From positions 1-38,620 of the forward strand of contig DDQE01000052.1 in NCBI GenBank assembly GCA_002342545.1: 38,620 bases of DNA, written 5' to 3'. Of this stretch, positions 24,451-32,964 are shown piece after piece; position 1 is the stretch's first letter; every line of letters begins with the position of its first letter. Under the pieces are notes generated by a model. That model saw nothing but the letters and a program-made list of their open reading frames with translations, did no database searches and was not told the DNA's origin. The position numbers were made by a program, and so were the translations under genes. The stretch is from Caryophanales bacterium UBA2450 (GTDB taxonomy: Bacteria > Bacillota_I > Bacilli_A > RFN20 > CAG-826).

Positions 24451-25539
24451 ATGAAAAGTAGAAGTATCACTAGAATAATTTGTGAAGTAGCAATTTTTGC
24501 CGCTATTGGATTTGTACTTGATGAAATACAAGGCGCTTTCTCTGTTTCATTTACAGGTGGAGGAAGTATTGGTATTGCTATGGTTGCAGTATTAATCGTA
24601 GCGTATAGAAGAGGATTATTACCTGCCTTAGCAACAGGATTAATTATGGGGGCTTTAGATCTCGCTACTAAAGCTTATATCCTTCATCCTCTGCAGGTAT
24701 TTTTAGATTATATTTTCCCATATATGTTTGTTGGATTAGCAGGACTATTTAAGCCTTTATTCGATAAATCAAGCAATCATAAATATTTATGGTTAGCAGT
24801 TGGAACAATTATTGGAGGGACACTAAAATTCTTCTCCCACTATTTTGCTGGATTATTTTATTGGAATGTCCCAGAACAATTTGCGTGGAATCTTTCCTAT
24901 ATGTCGCCGGCATTATATAGCTTTGTATACAATTTAGCTTATGTTGGTCCATGTGTGGTTTTAAGTGTTTTGGTTTTATTGGTTCTATATAAAAGAGCGC
25001 CTCAAATATTAGAAGTTCAGGAAGAAAAGATTAAAGAAGAAGCAAAAAAGCCAATTACCACAGAAAAATTTGCTAACTTTATGCTTGTTGGAACATTATT
25101 TACGATTGGAACAATCCTATTTGTAGTTTTCTTTGTTAGATATGTTTTAACGCATACATATGACGAATATACTTGGATTTATGGATATGAAATCGATAGT
25201 TATTTCGATGGAGATTGTATGGTAAAGTGGATTTCGGGACTTGCACTAATTGGAATAGGAGTAAACCATCTTGTTATGACTATAAAAAACAAAATCAAAT
25301 ATGAAGTGCTTTGCTTAGTTAGTGGCGTATCTATACTCGCAGTATGTGGCTACGTTGCCTCACGAATCATAAAAATGTATTTTGATGTTTATATTGAAGG
25401 AAAATCTCCAGAACGTATTAATAACGCATACTGGATTTGGTTTGTTGCCTTATTAATAGTTGGACTAAATGTCTTAGTGTTAGCGATATATCTATATAAA
25501 AAGAAGCAAAAAGATTTAGCTATTATTTCAGCCAATTAA
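24451..25539 (+). CDS. thiT: Thiamine ECF transporter S component ThiT with C-terminal extension
   Basis: Residues 1-185 match ThiT. They include FTGGGSIGIAMV (35-44), HPLQVFLDY (79-87) and the SYMSPALYSFVYN region that forms the thiamine site, on six membrane spans. The TPP riboswitch directly upstream confirms the substrate. ThiT proteins are normally about 180-200 residues, but this one continues to 362. A charged linker (about 183-205) is followed by roughly four further spans (about 210-232, 258-277, 284-310 and 327-350) that I do not recognise. A GGAG site precedes the ATG. The last 17 bases overlap the convergent ung gene. Confidence 0.9.
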   Translation: MKSRSITRIICEVAIFAAIGFVLDEIQGAFSVSFTGGGSIGIAMVAVLIVAYRRGLLPALATGLIMGALDLATKAYILHPLQVFLDYIFPYMFVGLAGLFKPLFDKSSNHKYLWLAVGTIIGGTLKFFSHYFAGLFYWNVPEQFAWNLSYMSPALYSFVYNLAYVGPCVVLSVLVLLVLYKRAPQILEVQEEKIKEEAKKPITTEKFANFMLVGTLFTIGTILFVVFFVRYVLTHTYDEYTWIYGYEIDSYFDGDCMVKWISGLALIGIGVNHLVMTIKNKIKYEVLCLVSGVSILAVCGYVASRIIKMYFDVYIEGKSPERINNAYWIWFVALLIVGLNVLVLAIYLYKKKQKDLAIISAN

Positions 25540-26179
25540 TAGGTTTTAATCCGTTTTTGACGAGAAATTCATTCGTTAGGCGGAAATGATTACAATTAAA
25601 CCAACCACCGTGATTGGCGCCCAAAGGACTAGGGTGGGTCGCTGTTAAAATCAGGTGGTTTTTATTTGTTAAATATTTGGCTAAACTCTTAGCGTTCCCT
25701 CCCCAAAGAAGAAAAACAATTGGTTGATCTAATTTATTTAAGGTGGAAATGATATCTTGCATGAACAAATTGTATTCTTTGATGTTATGAGATTGAGGTG
25801 AAGCTTCTCTAACAGTTAAAATCGTATTTAAAAGAAGAACTCCTTGCTTTGCTAAATAGGTTAAGTCTCCGCCTCTATTAACAAATTGAGTTTTATATTC
25901 GTTTTCGATCTCTTTATAAATGTTTACTAATGAAGGGGGAACCTTGATATTATCTGGAACGGAAAAAGATAGTCCCATTGCTTGCCCTTCTTCGTGATAT
26001 GGGTCTTGACCAAAGATAACAACTTTAACATTTTCAATCGGAGTAAGTTTAAAAGCGTTAAATATCATTTTTCTAGGAGGATAGATTTTATGGTTTTGAT
26101 ATTCCTCATCCAAGAATTTATTTAATCTAATCGCATAGTCTTTAGACTTTATTTGTTCAAACACTTCGTTCCAAGTCAT
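25523..26179 (-). CDS. ung: Uracil-DNA glycosylase
   Basis: The 218-residue family 1 enzyme has the water-activating motif VVIFGQDPYHEEGQA (Asp59), the uracil-binding LLLNTILTV and the leucine-loop motif HPSPLG. It removes uracil from DNA to start base-excision repair. Its 3' end overlaps thiT by 17 bases tail to tail. Upstream, an extended -10 (TGA-TAAAAT) ends 6 bases before the ATG and there is no Shine-Dalgarno site, so the transcript should be leaderless. The promoter is back to back with that of the glycosyltransferase gene at 26237. Confidence 0.97.
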   Translation of the reverse strand: MTWNEVFEQIKSKDYAIRLNKFLDEEYQNHKIYPPRKMIFNAFKLTPIENVKVVIFGQDPYHEEGQAMGLSFSVPDNIKVPPSLVNIYKEIENEYKTQFVNRGGDLTYLAKQGVLLLNTILTVREASPQSHNIKEYNLFMQDIISTLNKLDQPIVFLLWGGNAKSLAKYLTNKNHLILTATHPSPLGANHGGWFNCNHFRLTNEFLVKNGLKPINWLK

Positions 26180-26185
26180 GAAATG

Positions 26186-26191
26186 ATTTTA
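26186..26191 (-). promoter_or_regulatory. Extended -10 of ung, leaderless layout
   Basis: TGA-TAAAAT on the minus strand ends 6 bases before the ung ATG. A weak TTTATC lies at -35. Confidence 0.5.
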
Positions 26192-26224
26192 TCATTTTTA
26201 ATAGCAAAGATAAACTTCGATAGA

Positions 26225-26230
26225 TATAAT
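26225..26230 (+). promoter_or_regulatory. -10 of the glycosyltransferase pair, leaderless layout
   Basis: A perfect TATAAT ends 6 bases before the ATG at 26237, which decides that start over an in-frame ATG at 26153 lying inside ung. No good -35 is seen. Confidence 0.55.
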
Positions 26231-26236
26231 GTCTAT

Positions 26237-27319
26237 ATGCGAGTACTGATTATATTTAATCATCCAGCCCCATATAAGGTTAATACATTTAACGAATTAG
26301 CGAAATTCGTTGATTTAACAGTCTTATTTGAAAGAACAAAAGCAAAAGATAGACCTGATTCTTTTTATGCATCAAACGAATATAAATTTAATTATCTTTT
26401 CTTAAAAGATGGATATTTTGGAAAAGAGGGCTCACTATCTAATAACGTTAGAAAATATATAAAAAAACATCAACAAGAATATGATGTCATTTTAATGAAC
26501 GGCTATTCTCATCTGGCAGAATTAAAAGCTATTAAATATATGTCTAAACATCATATCAAATTTGGACTTTTAATTAACGGAGGAGTTGTTAAAAAAGAAA
26601 GCTGCTTTAAAAGAAAATATAAGACTCATTATATCTCAAAAGCTTCTTTCTATTTATCTCCATCAAAAGCATCCAATGAATATTTAAAATATTACGGGGC
26701 AATTAATCCTATATATAACTATCCTTATTGCAATATCTTTTCTAGTGAAATAGTCATTCCTTCTTTAGAAGAAAGAACAAGAATTAGAAATAAATTTCAT
26801 CTTCCATTAGATAAAAATATCTTTATCAATGCCTCTCAATTTATTGACCGTAAAAATAACATTGAACTTATGTCCTTATTTAAAAATAAAGAAGATCATT
26901 TAGTTTTAGTAGGAGATGGACCTTTAAAAGATAAATATCAAAAATTTATCTTAGATAACAATTTGAATAATGTTCATCTTATCTCATTTTTAAATAAGAA
27001 AGATTTATTTGAACTATATAGATCGTGTGATGTACATGTTTCATTAAGTAAACAAGACATCTTTGGACACACTATTTTAGAGGCTTTATCTTGTTCTTTA
27101 CCGGTAGTGGCCAGTAAAAATATAGTTTCTGCTTTAGAATATATTTCTAACGATAAGAATGGTTATATAGTTGATATAAATAACATTGAAGAAATTAAAA
27201 CTTCTATGTCTAAAGCTTTAAAATTAGATAAAGATAAAATTAGAGAATCTATTTCTAACAATACATTTGAAAAATCAGCAGAAGCTATCTATAAGATTTT
27301 AAAAGAGATTTATGAGTAG
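26237..27319 (+). CDS. Glycosyltransferase family 4-like protein
   Basis: The 360-residue protein has a GT-B plan. The N-terminal domain starts MRVLIIFNHPAPY and the C-terminal nucleotide-sugar domain has NIFINASQFIDRKN, LVGDGPLKDKY, SLSKQDIFGHTILEAL and LPVVASKN, giving the E-x7-type acidic motif of GT4 enzymes. It should add a sugar to a surface glycan or lipid-linked intermediate at the inner membrane face. The donor and acceptor are unknown. The start is set by the TATAAT 6 bases upstream. The next glycosyltransferase overlaps it by 8 bases. Confidence 0.85.
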   Translation: MRVLIIFNHPAPYKVNTFNELAKFVDLTVLFERTKAKDRPDSFYASNEYKFNYLFLKDGYFGKEGSLSNNVRKYIKKHQQEYDVILMNGYSHLAELKAIKYMSKHHIKFGLLINGGVVKKESCFKRKYKTHYISKASFYLSPSKASNEYLKYYGAINPIYNYPYCNIFSSEIVIPSLEERTRIRNKFHLPLDKNIFINASQFIDRKNNIELMSLFKNKEDHLVLVGDGPLKDKYQKFILDNNLNNVHLISFLNKKDLFELYRSCDVHVSLSKQDIFGHTILEALSCSLPVVASKNIVSALEYISNDKNGYIVDINNIEEIKTSMSKALKLDKDKIRESISNNTFEKSAEAIYKILKEIYE

Positions 27320-28451
27320 AGTGCTATATTTAACAAACGCTGTTAGTCAATTAATGTTTAAGGAATACTTAAAAAAATGGAAAGTGTCTCCTAATTTAAG
27401 TAACCAAAATTTTCATAATAAATTGATTAGAGCTATTGCAAAGTTTGATAAGGTAGATGTTATTTCCATTAGACCAATTAATTCTAATTTTACGGATAAA
27501 AAACTACCTCAATTAGTGGAAGATGAATTTAACATCTCCTGGAGATATCCTAAAGTTTCTACTAATAGATTAGCAAAGTACTTATTTTTGAATAATAGAA
27601 TTAAAAAAGTTTTACCTAATAACGAGAAAATTGAGGCGATATTAGTTGATACTTTAAACATGTCTTTATTAAAGTCTGCGATTAGAATTAAAAAGACTTA
27701 TAAATGCAAAATAATTGGGATATGTACGGATAATCCAAATAATATATCATTTACATCTAGTAATTATAAAAACAAATTGATTAAGCTAGGGCAATCTTTA
27801 GACGGCTATATTTGTTTAACTTCTGCGATCTCTAATTTATATAACAAAACTAATAAACCAGTACTACAAATTGATGGGGTATCAGAAGAATATGAATCGA
27901 CTTCTAAACCTTTAATAAATGAACAATACATATACTTTGGTGGTTCTTTAATGGAAGAATATGGAGTCTATTCTTTAATTGAGTCATATAAATGTATTAA
28001 TCCAAAAGATATCAAATTAGTATTATGCGGACATCATGTAAATATCGATAAGCTTAATTCCGTAATCAAAGATAATAAAAACATTATTTATCTTGGCCCT
28101 GTTAGTTATGAAGATAATTTAAATCTTATTAAGTATTCATTATTCTCAATTAACCCTAGACCTATAAATCCAAAAATTGATGAATATTCTATTCCAAGTA
28201 AAACATTAGAATGCATCTCTTTAGGTGTTTTAAATATCACTGTTAATAATTTTTTATTAAAAGAACATTATGATGACTGCATTATATGGGCTAAATCATC
28301 TAGTAAAGAAGATTTAATTGAAGCAATAAATAAAGCATTAACTCTTTCTAAAGAGGAAAAAGATCGAATCATTAAAACCGCAAAAGAAAAAGTCATGGAA
28401 CGTACTTCTTTAGAAATTATTGGAAAGCAAATCCACGAATTAATTATTTAA
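27312..28451 (+). CDS. Glycosyltransferase-like protein (GT-B fold)
   Basis: The 379-residue protein looks like a second GT-B enzyme. The N-terminal half has alternating strands (VLYLTNAVSQ, AILVDTLNM, KIIGICTDNPNNI) and the C-terminal half has QYIYFGGSLMEEYG, LVLCGHHVN, IIYLGPVSYEDN and the acceptor-side motif SIPSKTLECISLGV. It is less typical than its neighbour, so the sugar donor cannot be guessed. It overlaps the previous gene by 8 bases, with a weak AAGAGA ribosome site, and ends by overlapping the convergent glycosyltransferase gene by 8 bases. Confidence 0.7.
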   Translation: MSRVLYLTNAVSQLMFKEYLKKWKVSPNLSNQNFHNKLIRAIAKFDKVDVISIRPINSNFTDKKLPQLVEDEFNISWRYPKVSTNRLAKYLFLNNRIKKVLPNNEKIEAILVDTLNMSLLKSAIRIKKTYKCKIIGICTDNPNNISFTSSNYKNKLIKLGQSLDGYICLTSAISNLYNKTNKPVLQIDGVSEEYESTSKPLINEQYIYFGGSLMEEYGVYSLIESYKCINPKDIKLVLCGHHVNIDKLNSVIKDNKNIIYLGPVSYEDNLNLIKYSLFSINPRPINPKIDEYSIPSKTLECISLGVLNITVNNFLLKEHYDDCIIWAKSSSKEDLIEAINKALTLSKEEKDRIIKTAKEKVMERTSLEIIGKQIHELII

Positions 28452-29619
28452 ATTCTTTTTCGATTTTATCAGTCACAGTTCTTAAAGAGAAATGTGAATC
28501 GTAATACATCTTATTAAGCTTGCCAAGGCGAGCTTTTTCTTTTTCGCTCAAATTAGAAATTGCTAATAAAGCATTTTTAACTGATTCAGGGTTTTCATCC
28601 GCTAAGAAAGCGCCACCAGAATCCTCTAATACATCTTTCCCGTCTCCTTTAAGGACTCCAACTATTGGTCGAGCAAAGGCTAAGGACATCATTAATTTAC
28701 TAGGAATAGTCTTGCCAACAGTGCCTTCTCCTTTTAAAGAGATATATAACGCATCTGCACGCTTAAAATATGCAGCGGCAAGTTTAGCAACAATAGGGCC
28801 GTGATAAATAACCTTATTTTCTAACCCTCTTTCCTTAATTGAGTTAATCAAATAATCACTCATTGGTCCCATTCCTATAACATGGAAATAGATATCTTCA
28901 TCTTTTAATAAGCTCATCGCTTCAATAATTAGAGGAATTTGTTGAATTAATCCTAAATTTCCACAATAAAGGATGTGAGTTCCTGCCCCATAATCAAAGG
29001 CGGAAATATCACTATCTTCCACTAATGAACATTGAGGGACATATTTAATGTTATTTACCGGCAATTTGAGGGTATTTTCGAAATAATCCTTAAAACTTGG
29101 GGAGGAAATTAAAATCTTATCAGCTTTAGAATAAATTGATCTACTCCAATGGTATAATCGACGATAAATAAAAGAATTTTTCTTAACTGCATGAGTGACA
29201 ACTGTACTTTCTGGCCATAAATCAAGGCAGTGGATTATATGTTTAATTCTATGCTTTTTAGCGTATAAATTACCTGCGCAACAAATAGTAACAGGGGATA
29301 AACTCATTGAGTAAACATAGTCAAATTCAAGTTTTGTCTTTCTAACCCACTTCTTTGAATTTCTCCAAAATGATAAATAATTTCTAATAATTGATAATCT
29401 GTTCTTTTTTCGTGGATATAACTTAACTCTATGAATGTTTACTCCATTCACTACTTCTTCAGAGATGTTTTTATAAGCGGGGAGAATATAACCATAACCA
29501 TAATTTGGTTTGCCAGTTAAAACATGAACTTCATATCCATCCATCACCATTTGCTCAGCAATTTTGGTGATAATGAAGTTCTCAGGATAGTAATACTGAC
29601 AAACAATTAAGATTTTCAT
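28444..29619 (-). CDS. Glycosyltransferase family 4 (WbuB-like)
   Basis: The 391-residue enzyme has the WbuB-type start MKILIVCQYYYPENF, a middle part with HCLDLWPESTV and the donor-binding half with THILYCGNLGLIQ, VIGMGPMSDYL, VIYHGPIV and GKTIPSKLMMSLAFARPIVG. WbuB-like enzymes build O-antigen or capsule repeat units by adding N-acetylated aminosugars. It is transcribed toward the other two glycosyltransferases. No Shine-Dalgarno site is present; TAAAAT ends 7 bases before the ATG. Confidence 0.88.
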   Translation of the reverse strand: MKILIVCQYYYPENFIITKIAEQMVMDGYEVHVLTGKPNYGYGYILPAYKNISEEVVNGVNIHRVKLYPRKKNRLSIIRNYLSFWRNSKKWVRKTKLEFDYVYSMSLSPVTICCAGNLYAKKHRIKHIIHCLDLWPESTVVTHAVKKNSFIYRRLYHWSRSIYSKADKILISSPSFKDYFENTLKLPVNNIKYVPQCSLVEDSDISAFDYGAGTHILYCGNLGLIQQIPLIIEAMSLLKDEDIYFHVIGMGPMSDYLINSIKERGLENKVIYHGPIVAKLAAAYFKRADALYISLKGEGTVGKTIPSKLMMSLAFARPIVGVLKGDGKDVLEDSGGAFLADENPESVKNALLAISNLSEKEKARLGKLNKMYYDSHFSLRTVTDKIEKEFK

Positions 29620-29626
29620 ATTTTCA

Positions 29627-29632
29627 ATTTTA
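29627..29632 (-). promoter_or_regulatory. -10 of the WbuB-like gene, leaderless layout
   Basis: TAAAAT on the minus strand ends 7 bases before the ATG at 29619. The best -35 (TTATTA, 16 bp away) is weak. Confidence 0.4.
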
Positions 29633-29658
29633 ACAAAGTTAGTTGTCTTAATAAATAA

Positions 29659-30456
29659 TTAGAATTGAATGCAGTCTAGTAACATCATCACAACAAAACC
29701 AATAATAAAAGCCCATACACCAAGATGATCATGTTCATTTTCTTTGATTTCTGGAATCATTTCTTCTGCGACAACATAAATCATACATCCAGCAGCAAAG
29801 GCTAATGCCCAAGGCATAACTTCTTGAATTTGCATTGCGAAGAATAAACCAATAACTGCCGCAATTGGTTCAACAATTCCAGAGAACATTCCAAATAAGA
29901 ATGCTTTCATAGATTTTCCTGTATCAGCTTTAATAGGCAAAGAAACAGCAGCTCCTTCGGTAACATTTTGTATACCGATACCAACCGCTAAAAATAAAGC
30001 GCCCATTAATAAAGTGTGATTGTTAGGATTTGCTAAAGCAACACCAAAAGCCACACCAACAGATAAACCTTCAGGAATATTATGAATAGTGACCGCTAAA
30101 AACATCTTTTGGTCTTTGTTTAAGTGTCTAGTTTTAATACCTTCTTCGTTATTATTTGCTAAATGAAGGTGAGGTACTAACTTATCAATGCCCCATAAGA
30201 ATAACGCTCCAACAATAACTGATATACCAGCAATTACGGATGGAGGCATATATGTAACATTAGATTCAAATATAGCGGGTTTTAATAATCCAAAAAACGA
30301 TGCAGATAGCATCACTCCGGAAGCAAATCCTGTAAAGATTCGTCCAATCCTTTTAGTTAAACCTTTTTTACCAAAGAAGAAGACTAATCCAGAACCAATA
30401 GTTGTAGCCGCAAAGATAACTACAGTACCAATAATCGCATAAACATAATCAGGCAT
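29659..30456 (-). CDS. ZIP family divalent metal transporter
   Basis: The 265-residue membrane protein has about eight spans. The ZIP signature HNIPEGLSVGVAFG lies in span 4, and a second metal-site helix contains QNVTEGAAVSLP. A His/Asp-containing loop around PHLHLANNNEE is typical of the variable cytoplasmic loop. ZIP proteins import zinc, iron or manganese. The start at 30456 is preferred because GAGG lies 11 bases upstream, whereas the TTG three codons earlier is too close to it. The late EMIPEIKENEHDHLG resembles ZupT/GufA members. It is divergent from the flippase gene. Confidence 0.9.
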   Translation of the reverse strand: MPDYVYAIIGTVVIFAATTIGSGLVFFFGKKGLTKRIGRIFTGFASGVMLSASFFGLLKPAIFESNVTYMPPSVIAGISVIVGALFLWGIDKLVPHLHLANNNEEGIKTRHLNKDQKMFLAVTIHNIPEGLSVGVAFGVALANPNNHTLLMGALFLAVGIGIQNVTEGAAVSLPIKADTGKSMKAFLFGMFSGIVEPIAAVIGLFFAMQIQEVMPWALAFAAGCMIYVVAEEMIPEIKENEHDHLGVWAFIIGFVVMMLLDCIQF

Positions 30457-30478
30457 AATTTTCAAAACCTCGTTGTAT

Positions 30479-30499
30479 ATTATATAGTAGAGTACTACT
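30479..30499 (-). promoter_or_regulatory. Promoter region of the ZIP gene with an inverted repeat
   Basis: TATAAT (30479-30484, minus) leads into a leader with ACGAGGTT like that of asnS. Just upstream, AGTAG-AGTA-CTACT (30486-30499) is a 5-bp inverted repeat in the spacer, a possible metal-repressor site. Confidence 0.45.
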
Positions 30500-30515
30500 T
30501 ATTTGAAAAATTATT

Positions 30516-30544
30516 TTCAAAAGTCGTAGTATCAAGTTTATAAT
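30516..30544 (+). promoter_or_regulatory. Promoter of flippase-TupA operon, leaderless layout
   Basis: TTCAAA (30516-30521) and TATAAT (30539-30544) are 17 bp apart. The -10 ends 7 bases before the ATG at 30552 and no Shine-Dalgarno site is seen. Confidence 0.55.
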
Positions 30545-30551
30545 TAAACAC

Positions 30552-32066
30552 ATGAACGACCGAACACGTACTAATGTCATCATTAATATCTCTCGTACTT
30601 TGGTATTAACGATATTATCCTTTATGACATTCCCTTGGGTTTGTCGATATTTAGGATCCGCTCAAGTTGGTATTTATACTTGGTGTAATACCTTTGTTTT
30701 ATATTTTCTAGTTTTAGCAAAAATTGGTATTCCTAATTTAGCTATTAGAGAATGTGTTAAAGTCAAAGATGATAAGGAAAAACTATCTAACAAAGTACAA
30801 ACATTCTTCTTAATTCAAATGATAACTACATTATTATCCTTTGGATTAATGTGCTCATTAGTGTTCACTGTTCCTGATTTAAAAAACAATAATGAAGTAA
30901 TATTCCTTTTATCTATTAACTTCCTTTCAGGAGCGTTCTCTTTTGAATGGCTATTTATTGCTTTAGAAAAACAGTTCTATATGTCTGTTAGAAGTATTGC
31001 GGTACTAGCCTTATCAACATTATTAATTATTATCTTTGTCACCAATCCAGGTGATATATATATCTACGCTTTAATTACTGCCTCTGTTACTTTAGTAACC
31101 ACAGTGGCAAACTTAATATATTCTAGGAAATTTATTTCCTATAAAAAGACAATGCCTTATGAGTTTAAGCAGTATATAAAGCCTTTATTAGTCTTATTCT
31201 CAATTACTCTAATTATTTCCTTTTATAACCAAACTGATACATTCATCTTAGGATTTATTGACAAGGGAAAAGGCGAAGTTGCCTCTTATTCAGTAGGTGT
31301 CAAAGGAATCGATATTATTATTGGTATTATCACTGCTTTAAGCACTGTATTTATTCCTCGAGCGGCAATCTGCTACGCTCAAGAAGATAAGAAATACTTT
31401 AATAGGCTCAATAAGTATTCAGTTAATATTTGTCTATTTATAGTTTTACCTGCCATTGCCACTATGACAATGCTTGCTTCTCCTATTACTGCTTTAATTT
31501 CAGGAAACTATGATTTTTCAGAAGGTTTAGGATATGTTAACGCTCCTGCAGTATTAATCATCCTTTGTAGCATGATGATTACCTACTCAATAAGCGATAT
31601 CATATATGGACAAATTCTTCTTCCGATGAAAAAAGAAAAATATTATCTATACGCTTTATTAGGCGGAACTATATTAAACATTGCCTTATCAATCGTATTT
31701 GGTGCAGTGGTATTTAAAGATAAACCTGCAATTGGGGTTGCTATTGGCACTGCTATGACTGACTTATTTATTCTTGTTTATTTACTTGCAGTCACTTGGA
31801 AATGGATTTCTAAAGCAGTCTTTAATTTCAATTCATTAAAAATATTAATCGCCACTATATTAGTGTTAATGATGACGTATATTATTAGAGATCCAATGCA
31901 TAACTTATTAGTAGGAAACGGTATTAGCGTGGCTACTAGCTACATCATCGAATTAGTGAGCATTGTTTTAATTGATGCCATTATCTATATCGGAGTGTTG
32001 ATTCTATTAAAAGAAGATTTAGTGTGTTCGTTTTCTAGAAAAAGGAGAGCAAATAGCAATGTCTAA
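30552..32066 (+). CDS. Polysaccharide flippase (Wzx/MATE-like, PST family)
   Basis: The 504-residue protein has about 12-14 membrane spans and the features of oligosaccharide flippases. These are an N-terminal RTRTNVIINISRTLVLTILSFMTFPW segment split across the first helix, FEWLFIALEKQFYM, and a charged QTDTFILGFI in the middle. It would move lipid-linked sugar units across the membrane for surface polysaccharide assembly. It fits with the glycosyltransferases at 26-29.6 kb. The 3' end overlaps the ATP-grasp gene by 8 bases, and an AAGGAG site for that gene lies within it. Confidence 0.88.
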   Translation: MNDRTRTNVIINISRTLVLTILSFMTFPWVCRYLGSAQVGIYTWCNTFVLYFLVLAKIGIPNLAIRECVKVKDDKEKLSNKVQTFFLIQMITTLLSFGLMCSLVFTVPDLKNNNEVIFLLSINFLSGAFSFEWLFIALEKQFYMSVRSIAVLALSTLLIIIFVTNPGDIYIYALITASVTLVTTVANLIYSRKFISYKKTMPYEFKQYIKPLLVLFSITLIISFYNQTDTFILGFIDKGKGEVASYSVGVKGIDIIIGIITALSTVFIPRAAICYAQEDKKYFNRLNKYSVNICLFIVLPAIATMTMLASPITALISGNYDFSEGLGYVNAPAVLIILCSMMITYSISDIIYGQILLPMKKEKYYLYALLGGTILNIALSIVFGAVVFKDKPAIGVAIGTAMTDLFILVYLLAVTWKWISKAVFNFNSLKILIATILVLMMTYIIRDPMHNLLVGNGISVATSYIIELVSIVLIDAIIYIGVLILLKEDLVCSFSRKRRANSNV

Positions 32067-32964
32067 TCCTAATTTAAAAGAAAACAAATTTAAACGCGCT
32101 TTAGTTTCTCCTTTTAGAGGCTTAGTTAAGTGTGTCACTAAAAAAGGATATATCTCATATCAATATAAATATATCACTCATCATAAGCTTGATTGGAAAG
32201 GGCTAAACCGCTATACAGAAAAACTCCAATATCTACGTTTATATGTCTACCCAAAAGATGATTTAGTCTCTAAATGCGCTGGTCGAGTTGGAGTTAGAGA
32301 ATATGTAAAAGAGCAGGGTTTTGACGAATTATTAATCAAAATCTATGGGGTTTTTGATAGATTTGAAGATATTGATTTTTCTAAACTCCCAAATCAATTT
32401 GTCTTAAAGTGTAGTCATGGCAGCGCGATGAATTATATTTGCTATGACAAAAGTAAAATCAACTACGAAGAACTCAAAAAGAAGTTCAATAAATGGCTAA
32501 AGACCAATTATGGGAAAAAGACTTTAGAGCTCCACTACTCTAGAATAAAACCACAAATCATTATCGAAGAGTTAATGCTTGAAAATGGTAAACTCCCAAC
32601 CGAATATAAAATCCATGTATTTAATGGAAAAGCAAAAAATCTATATGTTGTTACTTCTAGAGGAGTAGATATCCGTTATAACAACTACTATATCGATTGG
32701 ACTCCATTTGATGGATCTCAATTTAACGGTTGGAAAAAAACTGACTATCCATTAAAAAAACCATCTAACTTTGAGAAGATGGTTGAAGTTGCAGAGAAAT
32801 TAGCCTCTAAATTCCCATTTGTACGAGTGGATTTATATAACATTAATGGAAAGATTTATTTTTCAGAGATGACTTTCACCCCTGCTAAAGGAACATTAAT
32901 ATTAGATGATGATAAGTGTGACTTTGAAATGGGTAAGTGGCTCGATATTTCTAAATATCGTTAA
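32059..32964 (+). CDS. TupA-like ATP-grasp protein
   Basis: This 301-residue protein matches the TupA-like ATP-grasp family found in polysaccharide gene clusters. The substrate-side N-terminus has LQYLRLYVYPKD and the conserved KCAGRVGVREYV. The ATP-grasp strands appear in QFVLKCSHGSAMN, IIIEELMLENG, LPTEYKIHVFNGK, PFVRVDLYN and KIYFSEMTFTPA, the last giving the metal-binding Glu. Related proteins attach polyglutamate or other groups to teichuronopeptide-like polymers. It would modify the surface polymer with an amide-linked group (inference). Its stop overlaps the convergent lipoprotein stop by 4 bases. Confidence 0.85.
   Translation: MSNPNLKENKFKRALVSPFRGLVKCVTKKGYISYQYKYITHHKLDWKGLNRYTEKLQYLRLYVYPKDDLVSKCAGRVGVREYVKEQGFDELLIKIYGVFDRFEDIDFSKLPNQFVLKCSHGSAMNYICYDKSKINYEELKKKFNKWLKTNYGKKTLELHYSRIKPQIIIEELMLENGKLPTEYKIHVFNGKAKNLYVVTSRGVDIRYNNYYIDWTPFDGSQFNGWKKTDYPLKKPSNFEKMVEVAEKLASKFPFVRVDLYNINGKIYFSEMTFTPAKGTLILDDDKCDFEMGKWLDISKYR

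Noticed and set aside
26153..26236. Longer start of the first glycosyltransferase
   Set aside because: It would begin inside ung and cover both promoters, and the family start motif MRVLIIFNHP begins at 26237.
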